From contig NC_036464.1 of assembly GCF_002775205.1 (NCBI RefSeq), positions 1,922,001 to 1,986,000 of the forward strand: a DNA stretch of 64,000 nt, in the 5' to 3' direction. The notes beneath the pieces were generated by a model. The model did no database searches. It worked only from the letters and a program-made list of their open reading frames with translations, and was not told the DNA's origin. Position 1 is the stretch's first letter. Each line of letters begins with the position of its first letter. A program made the position numbers and the translations under genes. The DNA is from Xiphophorus maculatus. Taxonomy: Eukaryota > Chordata > Actinopteri > Cyprinodontiformes > Poeciliidae. Of the stretch, positions 12,049 through 25,000 are shown one piece after another.

Positions 12049-13666
12049 TCATTCCCCCTCGTAAATCCCCTCAATTACTCTATCTGCAGTGTGTTCCATG
12101 CTGCAGCAGCACAGATGTCCCAACAGCTTATCAATGGGACCTTTACACATGAACACAAACAGAACCAGGTCCACAAAAGGATTCAGTAAAAAAGTATAAA
12201 CTATCACTTTGAAGTCAGACAGATAGAATAAAAAAGACCTGGTGACTAAAACAGACCAAATGTCTGTGGACAGGATCATCTCAGTGTAACTGACCACAAA
12301 GAAAACCAAAACCCCCACAACTCTGCGTTTCTCCTCTGTGGACACAGAGGCGGCAGCAGGAAACGATCTGATGCTCTGAGCGAGACAGAAAACCATGACG
12401 GGGACCGAGAGGATGGCCAGAGCAAAAACTACGAAAACAAAAATGGATAAAACATATTCATAGGCTCTCAGAAACAGTACAGCTGTAAAACAAACACTCC
12501 ACACCATAAAGCAAATCAATGCAGAATTTATAGGTTGTCTGATGCACTGCCGCTTTGGAGGGACAATCACAAAATACCTGCAACAGGAGACAGAGAGACA
12601 TATAAATCACTACACAGAAACTGTCCCTGCTTCAAAACACAGAGAAGCCACTGATACCTCTCCAGAGTGATGCAGAGCCGGAAGCCCAGACTGGCCATCA
12701 CACTGCAGTAATACACAGCCACAGTCAAGACGGGGATCTCTCTTTCATCCTTTTGTGCCACCCAGACGATCATGGAGCCGAACTGGATCAGATTGGAGAC
12801 CAGAAGGTTCATGTACTTGATGACAGGAAGGTTTTCCAGTCGTACCTGCAGGAGACCAGTTTTTCAACGAATAAACAGTCTCATAAACACTACATCTCAA
12901 TCATATATTCAAGTTGATATTACAAAAATAAATCATTAAAAATATCGTACAGATCCTCAACAATTAATGGCACCGCATGTAGAGATGTACAAAAAGCCTT
13001 GCAGCAGAATATTCCAACACTGTAAAACCTTTACACAACTCCAGTATTTAATTACTAAACATTTTTAGTTAACCCATAATATTAATTTTAAAAAATCCCA
13101 CTCAGAATTTTTTTAAATTAATCTACATTTTACTTTTTGGGTCCTCATTAATATGTTCCAGAAAAACATATTTTAATTTTGTTATCTTGGAGTCACCAAG
13201 TTACTGGAACAAACATTTGTTTTGGAGTAATGTGAAAAAAAAACTCTGGTCTGCTATTATGAGGATTCTTAACCGGACCCATGTCCTCTGGTCACAACTT
13301 CCAGGATTTGTTGGACTGCATGATTTTATCAGTAATTCTTAGCCAAGGAAACTGTTTGTCAGTATGTTGGAAAAGCACCTCATGCTCATTGTAAAGTACA
13401 GAAGAAGATCTGTGATGCTGTGGGCCAGCTTCCCTTTCAAAAGTCCTTGAAACATTTTAGAGTTCATGGAATAATGAACTCTTTGATATAACAGGTTAAT
13501 TTAGAGGATGTGTAGGCACACAGAAACAAAAAAGTTAGCTTAATTTTAAGGCAATATGAATGTGGATATGTACCGTGCAGCAGAGCCCGATGACCAGAAC
13601 TGTGATAGGAAGGCAGACCCGAATGTTGAGCCACATGACCAGATAAACAACGTCAGCATGATCCAT
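12049..13666 (-). CDS. Compact rhodopsin-like GPCR, gene D
   Basis: Three minus-strand exons: 13666-13574 (93 nt), 12845-12658 (188 nt) and 12577-12049 (529 nt including TGA). The sum is 810 nt, a clean frame of 269 aa. The protein starts MDHADVVYLVMWLNI, so the outer N-terminus is very short. TM2 is MNLLVSNLIQF with Asn for the usual Asp. TM3 ends ITLERY. TM4 has CFMVWSVCF, the segment before TM6 has STEEKRRVVG, and TM7 has NPFVDLVLF, a variant of NPxxY. The tail has CKGPIDKLLGHL followed by three Cys. As in A and B, the Cys expected at the start of TM3 is absent (Pro). Exon lengths and phases match gene B exactly in the first two exons, so the genes are tandem duplicates. Ligand unknown. 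Confidence 0.74.
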
Positions 13667-16600
13667 CTCCTGTGTTGGTTTCTGAGATCAGAACATGATA
13701 CATCAACGATAAATGAACAGGAAGGATGAGAAACAAGTCACACATGTTTCTCACAGACATAAAACAAGATATTTAAAAATAAGCTTCAGATGCTGTTTGT
13801 GAACTGAAACTGGAAATGAAATAAGTTGAAAATGAACACATTTTAGGATGAGATCTGATATAAACAATTTCAATAAAAAAAAGAGTGTAACATAATTCAT
13901 ATTCCACCAGTTCCAAATGTCTTCAGGAGACTCTGTCTCTTCCAGATTCTTAATTCACATGAATAATAAAACTTCTTTGAGTTCAAATGAATTAATGATA
14001 AATAAAAAACATTAAATGCTTCAGTAATACAAATAGTTAAAATAAAAGTTCTTGTTGAATGAAATTGGTGCTTCGTGATGCAATAACTGATTATTAAATC
14101 AGATGTTTCTGTTCATACTGATAGGTGGTACCTTGTGAATAATTTGTTTCAGTAGCAACAATTTTATATTTAGTATAATTTAATAGATGGGTGTGAAGGC
14201 AAGCAGGCAGGCTTAGGGAAGGAGACCGACAACATGATGGGAGCTGTGGAGGAAGTATTCAAATTTATAATAATACATTTAAAAATAAGAATGCAAAGAG
14301 AGAACAAAGTCATTACATGTAAAGAAATGAAGCAAAAAGGTGAAATAAATATTCAAAATACAAACAAATTAAAACCAGAACACAAACACTGTAGGATTGT
14401 GGAGGTTTTGGCTTTTAAATTCGGTGTTAACTGGCTTAAAATGTTAAAAACACATTTTACACTCAAGTTTCCTTAAAAAGGGTTCAAATAAATCACTTAT
14501 TTTTTTCTTATTTATCATTTTGGGTTGCAGGCAGCAGAAAATGTCTCATAACTTACACATTATCACTTAAAAACAATCATTAACGTTGTTTTTAATCATT
14601 AATTGACACGATCAACCGTATATTTTCCAAGCAGTAAGTTCCTACCTCCACACAGACGTCTTCCTGCTTTGTTCTCCACTCACTAAATCTTGAGTTTTGC
14701 TGATTTATCTTATCTTATTTTTTTACCTAAAGTTGATTAGGTAATTAACGGCACCAGTCCACACTGGACACAGTATACATGTCAAAGTCAGTTTCAAACA
14801 GTTTTCCGCACCAAAAGGTTTTTGCCTCTATACTTTCAGAGCATCAGTGTGGTGAGACGTGTGGCAGGAAGTTGAGTCGATGATCAACATGCAACATAAA
14901 ACACTGAGCAGAGATAATCTGAACAAAATGCATATATTTTAAAATTCATGATGTTTATGTATTTATTGAAAATATTTTATGCATACACTAACATTTTATT
15001 AAAATTCATGCATTTATACATTTCCACTTGTTTGAGGAAATATATTTGTGGCAGTACAGAGGTTCAGGTTCCCATCGCTTAGATACAAATGCAAAAACAG
15101 CCTCCAATGTTTTTCTGCTTCTGTGGTTTCTTCTTATCTATCAATGTTCAACTCAACAGCAGTGCTCTTGCTTTACAAGCAGCATAGTTGTGTTTGAGTG
15201 GAGCATGAACTTAAATGCTAACTGCAAAATATAAACACAATGCTAAACTGGTGATAGTTGAAGATATACTGAATAGTTCAGCGTTCAGATGGTTTTTAAT
15301 GTGGCTTAAAATGTAATTCTTTATTTTGATGTTTCTGCAAAATCTCTTAATGGATAGTTCATGTCTGTGTCTTTTACTCAGAAACACATTTTTAGGTTCA
15401 TGAATTCAATCTGTTTCTTGTTGAAACTCTTCTAAATGATTTCTTGGAAATGTCTTCCTCTTCCAGTCCTAAATTGGGATTATTCCAGAATCCACATAAT
15501 TTTTGTCCAAATCCAGTAAATATTTCACACAGATTATCAGAATGTTGATAATCTCTTGGTTTTATCCATTCATTCATGAGTCGCATTTTATTTAAATGTT
15601 ATGTTATCTGTTTATTTTTTTCTAAACATGTCTTGAATTCAAATGTTAAATCTTCCTTTTGTATATTTGCTTCAGTTATACTTGTGTTTTTAAGCAATAA
15701 ACAGATTTTCTTCTGGATTTGAATAATTTGCTTCTCATTCTATTATGTTCAACAATTCAATAATTTCAACAAGACTAATAGTTATTTCATTAAAACATTT
15801 TTTTACATTGACTTAAAAAAATGTCCAAAATTACAGTAATAGATTTCCAACTTGATAGATTTCCAAGTCAAGAAAAACCATGGTGAACATGACAAAAGAG
15901 CCAAGAAGAGATTCTTTACTTCCAAAGTGACAGACTGAATAACAGTTTTTTTTTTTCTTTCTTGCTAAACACATATCTCACCAAACCAGAAGCTATATAA
16001 AGAAAATGGTTCAGGATGACTTTCATTTTTTAACAAAAATGTGTCTTTTAAACATTTTTGTTTTCAGATCTACATCTAGGATGTTTTCAACTCCTTTAGC
16101 CATCACACAACTGAGTGTTCACAACATATGGTCAAGGGGGACTGTGACATGAGAGCTCTCATCCTTTCTTTTTAAGTCAGTAAAGCAAACTTTTGATTCC
16201 TGACAGATGTTTAATATATTCAATATACACAAGAGCAAGCATTGCAAGAGGTCTGGTTTCATGTGAATGAGTCTTAAACAAAAACATAAGGATGATTCAA
16301 AGCTATAAAATAAAGAGACACAATCAATTCGAACAAAAAGTTGATTAAAGGCAACCTGGAGGTTTTATTTCCATTTCTTGTCAGATTATTTATTTGATCT
16401 GGACTTAAACTTCATTCTTTAGTTTAAACATTAACTCCATTGGCACAATGAGCTGCAGGCACACCTCAGTTCATTGTTCCTGTTGACCACCAGAATCAGC
16501 TGCAGGGTGAAGATGACTGGATTCCTCAGTGCACAGAGACACACTGTGACTCTGGAGAACACATTGAATCCTGCTGCTCTCTAAGGTTTTTATAGGAACA

Positions 16601-16750
16601 CCAAGAAATAGAGCTGCTGTTTAGTGTGTGTGTTGTTTTTTGTTCTGATGTCTGACTTGAAGCTGGAAACCAAATGGCTTCTTGAGGATCAGGAAAAAAA
16701 ACTTTGAACCTTGAAGTTTCCAGGAACTCCACTTCTGTTCCTGTTGCTGC
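13667..16750. other. Intergenic between GPCR D and NLR1
   Basis: Mostly AT-rich sequence without a supported exon. It contains copy 4 of the 24-bp motif. It separates the minus-strand receptor cluster from the plus-strand NLR genes, so the two are head to head. Confidence 0.45.
14864..14887 (-). promoter_or_regulatory. Shared 24-bp upstream motif, copy 4
   Basis: Reads GCAGGAAGTTGAG, four bases, TGATCAA, preceded by GGTGAGACGTGTG. It lies about 1.2 kb upstream of the gene D start codon. Confidence 0.45.
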
Positions 16751-16754
16751 CTAA

Positions 16755-16869
16755 CTGCCCCACCTCCATCATGGGTGGAGCTCCACCTCCTTTCAAGCAG
16801 ATCACCTGTGTCTAAGTCTGTTGTTCAGATGTTCTTCTTCAACTCTTCTTTGGACCATTTCAACAAACT
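16755..16869 (+). promoter_or_regulatory. NLR1 promoter-proximal segment and non-coding first exon
   Basis: The exon ends TGGACCATTTCAACAAACT, followed by a good donor GTAAGTTT. The same end and donor occur 5' of NLR2 at 36,032. Upstream, the stretch GCCCCACCTCCATCATGGG with GGAGCTCCA matches 35,925-35,955 in front of NLR2. I infer a shared promoter and leader. The transcription start is not determined. Intron 1 then runs to the acceptor at 18,920. Confidence 0.55.
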
Positions 16870-17511
16870 GTAAGTTTGTTTTGTTTCCTATTTGTCTTGA
16901 GGAACTTTCCTGTTTGTTTCACCTATGTGCATTTGGAGAACATGTTCACTAATGATTTCAGCACAAAGTTTCATCTCTACAGTTTCAAGACTGAATTACA
17001 GGATTATAAGATTGATGATGAACTGGAATTAAACAACATGATAAACAGTTGGTTTTTATATTTAGATCGTTAGAACTCTGTGGACCCAACCAGTTCCAAA
17101 ATGATTTGACCAAAACCTAAATATCTCAGAGCTTAAAAGCAGAACTGTGGGCAGGTTTTGCTATTGATTTGTACAGATACAAAAATCCACTTGAAACCTG
17201 AACAGTCTCTTTAAGATTCTGCCACCAGTTAAACCTTCTGGATCATTTTAAAATGTATTTCTGTCCCTTTAAGAATGAAGGCCCATTTGATAAATGTAGA
17301 GAGTGATAAAAGCAGAACTTGTGGTGTTTCTCTGTCATATATGCTGTTTATAGCAGCTGTAAAATATCAACTGTTCAGAGAGCAGATTAAAATAACAGCT
17401 GAATACCTGAAGGTGTGTTGAATCAGATCAGAAAATATAAAACTTTAAACTTTTGCATATTAAACATTTAAGACTGGAATTCATGAAAAAAGACAGATAA
17501 TCTAAAAGTCA

Positions 17512-17575
17512 AGTTTCTTTGCACATTTCAGCAACAAGACAGTTCAAAGTGCTTTACATCATAAAGCACAAAAGG
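17512..17575. repeat. Dispersed repeat fragment (CAGTTCAAAGTGCTTTACA type)
   Basis: The phrase ATTTCAGCAACAAGRCAGTT followed by CAAAGTGCTTTACA occurs here and at 34,695-34,735. A related inverted copy lies at 48,735-48,800. This is a common fish interspersed repeat end; its class was not determined. Confidence 0.6.
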
Positions 17576-18920
17576 ACTCATATTGGATCTAAAGATTCCA
17601 CCAATAAAACAACAATTATTTGCAGTAATCAGATTTAAAGGTTTATTTCATCCCAAAAGTGATCATTGTACTGTTCTACAGTGTCAACCCATTAGGTGTT
17701 GACAATCATTAGAGTTAAGAGTTATATTTCCTAAATAAAGACTTTTAGAAATAACTTGATGATAATATTTTCATCTTAAATTCACTCTATGTTTATTGGG
17801 CTGTGTGATTAAAAGTTGCTGTCTCTTCAGAACCAAGTTCAGTAAAATCCACCATTATTGCTCTTCTCATCTGATCCACTGTGATTATTGTGACCTTTGA
17901 TCTTTTATGATCCTGCTTCAGTTGCTTCACTTTTCTGCCTCCAATATTTTCAAATTCATGATATATTTCTCCTGCTGCCCACAGGCTCAATTATCCCTGG
18001 ATTTCACTGTTGCTCCATTCCTTTTGGTTTTGGCTTCACAACAGGGTGCTGTTCACTGTGTAAAAGTATATTTATATGGCAGTGTGTAGGTCGGAGTTTA
18101 TCATGACCCAAAAACTAATCGGTTTGTGTATGACTAGACAAATTACAACTCAATAGGTCACTCATTCCAAAGTCCCATGTATTCAGTCATGGTTAAAAAC
18201 AGAAGAAGTTGGTCATTGCATCAGTGGAATCAAATACCTTCATTTTTTAATCCGGATCAGAAGATTTCACACAAACTGGGTCACTGACCAGCATGTTCGC
18301 CAGGTTCCTGGATCTTTTTCATGAACAATTCCAAAGTTTTATTGCAGTCAACAGTCCTGGATTTCCAGCCCTTTAAATTTAGCTTAAAATCTTCAAAACA
18401 AAAATGCATCAGGAATCTCTAGGGATCCAGATTCAACCATGGTGTGGGAAATACAGAGAAAGTAATGCCAGAAGGATGAAAGAAAGGAAAGTAAATAGGA
18501 GACAAGCAAGGAAAGATCTAAGGAATGAAGGTAATACACAAGTAAGGAAGAGCACATGGAAAAAGTAGGACCAGGAGCAAAAGCACAAAGAAAGAATAAC
18601 AGAGGGAAGAGCAGCAAATTTAATGGTGGAATAGGAAATATTTTCTGAGAATGTTTATTCATGATCTTATATAATTGTGCAGCCCATTTTCCCAAAGCTC
18701 CTCCTTGGAGCTGCAGTCTCCAAGCTGAGTTTCCACCTCACAAAGCACAGTTTGCACATCAAAGCAGAGAAAACTGACCCAGAAAAAGATCTCAGCTGTC
18801 TAGGAGAGCTTTTCAAGGTCGTTGATAGGAAAATGAGGAGCTGCTGATCTGTTTCCATCTCATTAAATAAAGGATGATCAGAGATGACGTGCAGATAATT
18901 GTTTTGTGTTTCCTCTGCAG

Positions 18921-19052
18921 GTGAAGGGAGAAAGTGTGTGTGAGCTGATGTGAATTCAGCAGCATGGATCAGTGTGAGGACAGAGAGGAGGGAGTCCCTC
19001 CCTCTAAAACCACTCTGTGTGGTGAAGATGAGAGTCAGAGCAAAGGTCAGAG
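18921..19052 (+). other. NLR1 exon 2: end of 5' leader and first coding exon
   Basis: The acceptor is TGTTTCCTCTGCAG, and the exon starts GTGAAGG. The ATG is at 18,964 in the context CAGCAGCATGG. The donor is AG|GTGAGG. A near-identical exon opens NLR2 at 36,608-36,739. The shared [10 protein letters not shown] start decided the choice of initiator. Confidence 0.8.
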
Positions 19053-22000
19053 GTGAGGTCACCATCTCTCTGTTTAACAAGAACTTACATCCACTTAACA
19101 GCAACACTAACAAATTATATTTTAGCAGTTTTAATGATAGCTTTTTAAACCGATAAGCCCTGTCCACTATAAAGGTTTTCTGTTTTTTTAACATTTATAT
19201 TTCTTTTCTTAGGATGGAGAAAGTCACACTTAAAAACAAGCATGAATTTAGGGACCTGTCCTTCAAAAGCCATGATTCAAAGGATATGTGGTGGGATTTT
19301 AAATCAGATCAACCTCCACCACCAGAGAGGTGAGCTGTATCCAACTGTTGCAACTATTAACACTGAGTCAGCCTGAAATGTTTTTATTCTGACCAGGTGG
19401 AAAGAACAGATGTTCTTGGAGGAGTCCTGGATGCTTCTATCTCATGTTTAACAGCTCTGGTCTTGTTGATTTTGGGCCTCATTGATTAGACGCCTTCATT
19501 AAACACTTTTTTCTTGTTAAAGTGAAATATTTGGCCTGAACTTATCTTACTCTGATTGGGTCACTGTTGCAGAGTATGTAGAAGAATGTTTATTTCAACT
19601 GATATGGGAACAACAACAATAAAATTATGATAGAAATTAGATTTCATTCAATAGTTCATTCTCCCTGTGGTTTCACTTTGAGCCGTTAATTTGAAAAGAA
19701 AAAGAATATATATATGTACAAATATATATATATTTTTTTTCATTCAATAGTTCATTTTCCCTGTGGTCAGGCATGTGCAGAGGGGGGGGGGCTTCACCTG
19801 CCCCTTTTATGCTTGATGCCCCTAGTGCCCTTTTTGAAGTTTTTTTGTTTTTCCAAAAATTTATTTATTTATTTATTTATTTTAATCTGTATTATTTATT
19901 TTAATCTGTCAGAAGGCCTGCTTGTGCCCCTCAGCAATAATATTTAGCTAAATATAATAATTTAGCAAAATAAAATAGTCTGCTGCCCTCAGTCTAATTA
20001 CTCTGAGTTTCTCTGCCTCCATGTTGTTCAGACTCCGGGTCCATGGTGAGGAGGAGGGGGGCGGATCTGTGCCTCTAACTATCAAATTATGGGCAAGAAT
20101 ATTTTTTCATACACTGGTTTGTGAATAAAAACGTAGGTCTGATGTTGACGTTAGAAAAACTGTTTCTATCTATATTTCCATAATTGTCCTCGCAATAGCA
20201 GGACAAAACCTGCCTTGCCCCTAAACACAGAAATGTTTCGGCTGCAGAAAAAACTTCTGACTTTAACTTAATCATTCTCCCAAATGCCCATTTCGCTACA
20301 GGCAGTTTGAGTCGGTCCCACTTACAGATAGAAAGATTTTCTGTCTTTATATCAGACATCCTGATATAAGACATGATACTGCGACTGTCACCGCGAGTCG
20401 CGACGCATCTCAAAGCCCCGGTATTGTTGAAGACAATTATTAGGTCCCCTTTTTCATTCTATTCACTGTCCATATTGGACTCTCATCCAATGGTTGTTGT
20501 GTAAACAGAATCTTATAAAATGGGTTATAATAATATTTCTATTTTCAGGACCCATCAGAAATTCCAACTTGAACCTGAACTTGAACCACAGCCTGACCTC
20601 ATGTCAGTTGTGAGCGAGAACTCTTATGATTTTCATATTGACTTTGAATCTTCTGGACCCTCCTCAGAAAGGTGAGCTCTAAGGTTAGAAATATATCTAT
20701 TTTAAGTAGAACTAAAATATTAATAGAGATAGAAATTATTTTAACAAACCTACTTCAAAGTTACCTATAAGCCATTGATGTCTGAGACAGTTCCATATAA
20801 TCTAACAATAATTTAATCTACTATATAAAACCCCTTTAATTTTCCTTTTCCCAATAATACAAGTCTGATGTAGTCACACACAGCCACAAAAAGCTAGCAA
20901 CTCTTTGGCTTGACGCTGTGAGTGCAGAGCCAGATGAGAAAGTAACTATTCTAAAGGGCCCAGGAATTAAATACGGACAATGTACAAAAAACGGAGGATG
21001 ACAGAAGGTTTATTAATGAGCTGGTGTGTTTTAGACAGTTTGCAAAACCAAGAACAGAAGACTGATCCAGATCAACATACCCAGTCATCTCTGAGTAAAA
21101 GAACATATTTTTAGCTCTTTGACATTAATTAAAATGATGTTTCAATGACAGCTAATCTTTTTCCTGCAAAACTTGTCAATGAAGATCAGAGTTGATGTGT
21201 TTCAGAGATGTGTTTCCTCTGCAGATGAAACAAATGATCATTTATCTGTTGTAAATATAGTTCTATATGTTAAAGTATAATACCCTGTTATAATTAAATT
21301 GAAAAATATTAATATGATAATTTACAGGTTTCTTTTTTTTTGCTTGGATATTCTATATGATTTTTAAAAGACAAGAAAATAATTTTGAATATATATTTTG
21401 TTAAATCTTTAAATCAAAACTGACATCTAGCTGCAGGAAGGTGAAGTGATTCTAATCTGTAACTGTGTAAACTGAGTCAGTTCCACCGTTTTTGAAAGGT
21501 CAGTTTAGATCTTTTTCATCTACTGCTATTTTCATGCAGTGCAAAGTGTGTTAAATATATTTTCTGAAACAATGCAGTAAAAGTTCATAGGAACAGTTTG
21601 TCATTCTGTGAAATGCTGGCTTCCATAACCTTCACTTGCCTGTAAGAAATTGTTGAAATTATACAACAAACTCCCAACACATTCCCTGCTCTTTTCCAGG
21701 TGCTTATACTGACACAAAAAGCATCCATGATAACAAATGATTAGTGTAAAAACTTTTGTTTCTTATTAAACTTATTTTATATATGTAAAATATATAAAGG
21801 GAAGGATATATAAAGAGCTACACTGATTATAGTTGATAAAATCCATGTATTTTGAAATTTGGTTTTAAAAAAAAATATCAGAGGGGACCTATTATACAAA
21901 ATCTACAATTTGCCTATTTTTGTACCTTCATTTAAGTCTATACTGCATCTAAAAACAGCTCGAGTGCATTTAAACACCATCCAACTGTTTTGGGGAATAA

Positions 22001-25000
22001 ATTAATGTGTTTTGGTGTCTGGAAAATAAGCTGTTTCAAAAACCTTCCAAATTTAACGTCACAAATCAGCAGGCACTGGTTGGGCTAGCAAAGACCAGCC
22101 CAAGCTGAACTCCAGCATGGGTGGAAAATTGGTTCTACCACAGGGTGTGCTGTGCAATGTCTGCAGTGTTAAGTGTTTTGTTTGTTGACTTGCCATTGCC
22201 TTTTTGTTTTATCCCTTTTACTGTTTTGCATGATTTCACTGTAAAGCACGCTGGTCTATCTTTGTTATTTTTAATTTGCTATAAAAAATAATTCAGATTA
22301 ACTTTGCTGCAAACAGGGTTTGCCAATAGCTTTAGAGGCATACAGACAGTCTCTGCAAATAGAATTTGTCAAAACTCTTCATCTGAGTGAAATAAAGTGC
22401 TAGCAATATTTAAGAGAATTTTTTTCTTAGAATGAAGAATGTTACAGCTGAAAGTGAGCACACATACCAGAATGTGTCCTTTAAAAGCCATGTTTCAAAG
22501 GATCTTTGGTTTGAATTTAAACAAAATCAACCTTCAGCAGCAGAAAGGTGAGTTGTTTCTGAATACTAAGTAAAGCAAGTTAATTCCACCATGTGATTGT
22601 GAACTTTGTTATCTTTTTCATAGATTATTCTCGTACTGAATTGGGTGTATTGGATGTTTTCTAGCATTATATATGGAGAAAATTAGTGAAGATGTTGATA
22701 AGGTGATGCTCACAACCCATGGTCACTGTTCAAGCCAGTGCTATGTGGGCATTCACCTTTATATTTCATATTCCTCTTCTTATTAATTATTAAATTATTT
22801 ATTAAATCTTATTGTATTGTGTTTATTTGATGCTATGAACTTTTAAAATTACTTTTATTGCAATATATTTGGAGATTTAAAATCTAAGAAATTTATTTTA
22901 GGAAATCAATTTATTAGTACATTTATTTACTAATAAATTGCTCCTGCTTCTTTCACAGAGTGGATCATCACTATTCTGATGATCCCAGAAGTCAAGCTGC
23001 CCACAATGAAATGCAGCTGGACTCCATATTTAAGGTCAGTAAATGTACAAAATCTACTTTTTTGTTTGTTCTACTTACGGTATTTGCTATTCAGATTCAG
23101 TTCAAATCAAAAGTACTTTATTGAAATTAAATGTTGGAAGTCACATTGTTCAAAGTTCTTCAAAGAGATGGTGATGGCTATTGGCAGGAAAGATCTCCTG
23201 TTAAGAAGTGTATAAGATAGAATCTTAAGAAGCTTCCAACCGGAAAGATAGAGGGAAGAATTTAACATTAATCTGGAACACAACATTTAAAATTAAAACC
23301 GATTCAGAAGCATTAAAAGAGATTTTGACTATGCCTTATATATGTAGCAAGTATACATGTTTGGGAAGTTCTTGAAACTGTCCCAAATGTACGTTAGCCA
23401 CAGGGACTGGATTTCATTACTTATGTGAGTGTGAAATATAAAGGCATTTTGGCAGGCAGAATGTAGAAAAATAACTCTGCTACAGGGCAAACCCTTCCCT
23501 CAGTTCTGTGTCTCCTTGGACTCATACCCAGCCACCTGCCACAAAGAGATTATACAATTCCTACTGATGTTGGCTAGAAACTATATAGTGCTTAAATGGG
23601 TTGGTTGCGGTGCCCCTTCGATCCAGAAATTCAAACTTAATTTCTGAAGTTATTGTATTAAAAGAACTGAGATATTGTCTGAATGGGAAACACCATTCCC
23701 CTTTTTAAAAAATGGAAACAAATTCTGGATTGTCTCAAAATTAAAAGTCCAATAATGTCAACCGGTATGATGTATAGAGGGAGTATTGGTTTGTAAACAC
23801 AGCGGATACATGCACAACTTGACTGCAGAAAGAGCAGGGCAGGCCTTTAAACACTCACTGATTACTATGATTACCTGCATTTATCTTGCTGTTTGACATG
23901 AGCTAGCATGTTGTCAGCTTGCATGTCAAAATAAGTTATGCTACCAAATTGACATTAGGGAATGAGATACGTCTTAATGACCCATACACATTAATTGCAG
24001 GTGAGTCAATAAATGACAAGTGAAAATGGCCCAAATGTCAGACAACACTTACTAGCACTTTTAAAGCAATTTTGTTCACCGGAAGATCATTTGCTCTCAA
24101 TGTGATATGTTGAGTCTCTCTAAATGAGACAAACACTTACTTGGTGAGCAAGGACATTGGAATACAGTTTTCCTAAAATGCAAATTTACATTTTTAAAAA
24201 ACATTCATATTTAGCATTCAAAGGACAGATTAAATAGTTTCTTGATATTTTGGTCACAGTTAGCAGGATAATTAAGATATAGCTGCATCCAACAAGGCAA
24301 GTGATAATAACCCATCAGAAATCAAAATTGTAGCAGGTTTGAACCAGATGATGTGCTAAAAAGCTGCATGCAGGAGTTGCGCCAGGCAAAGAGAAGTGAT
24401 CTGTGCTGGCTATGAGTTGTAAATCTTATTTACAAAAATAATTTACAATTTTAAATACTTGAGCTACTTAAGTAGCTTAAGTATTTAAGATACTTGAGAT
24501 ATTGTAAGTAGCTTAAATAGTTAGAATAAAGTACTCTTGCCTGTTTTGTATCGGTGCTGTAAAAATGTTGTCTTGTTCTTGTGATTGTTGTTTTCCTTTT
24601 TCTGTATGAACATTCAAAAATATTCTTATATTCAAAAATGTTATTATATTATGAGTCTAATATGAAAAAAGAAGCCTTCAACCGAAGAAGCTGCTTTTCA
24701 TGACAGTCTAATAAAGAGAATGCCAAAGGCTTCCAATTATCTTCTTGAGTTTACATAAAATCCTTCTTTGCACCATAATCTTCAGAGGTTCATCAGTACT
24801 CCCAAGAATAAAACAATTGACAGCAGAAGAATTAACACTCTCAACAACAGACTCACAGAAGATATGCAGCATCTTGCTGCAAAGCTTGAAGGAAGGAACA
24901 ATTGCTTTGTTCTGGTCACATTCAAATCACAAGGCAGGTGAGGTTTTTTGGTACCAGGTTAAGGAAGGATATCTTCCACAATAACAGAACCTTCTCTTGG

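Noticed and set aside
16440-16760. Minus-strand frame with a hydrophobic LCALRNPVIFTLQLILVV stretch
   Set aside because: Looks membrane-like, but it has no matching splice sites or family motifs and does not fit the receptor exons nearby.
18393-18695. 100-codon open frame in NLR1 intron 1
   Set aside because: It is the complement of a purine-rich tract; composition alone explains the open frame.
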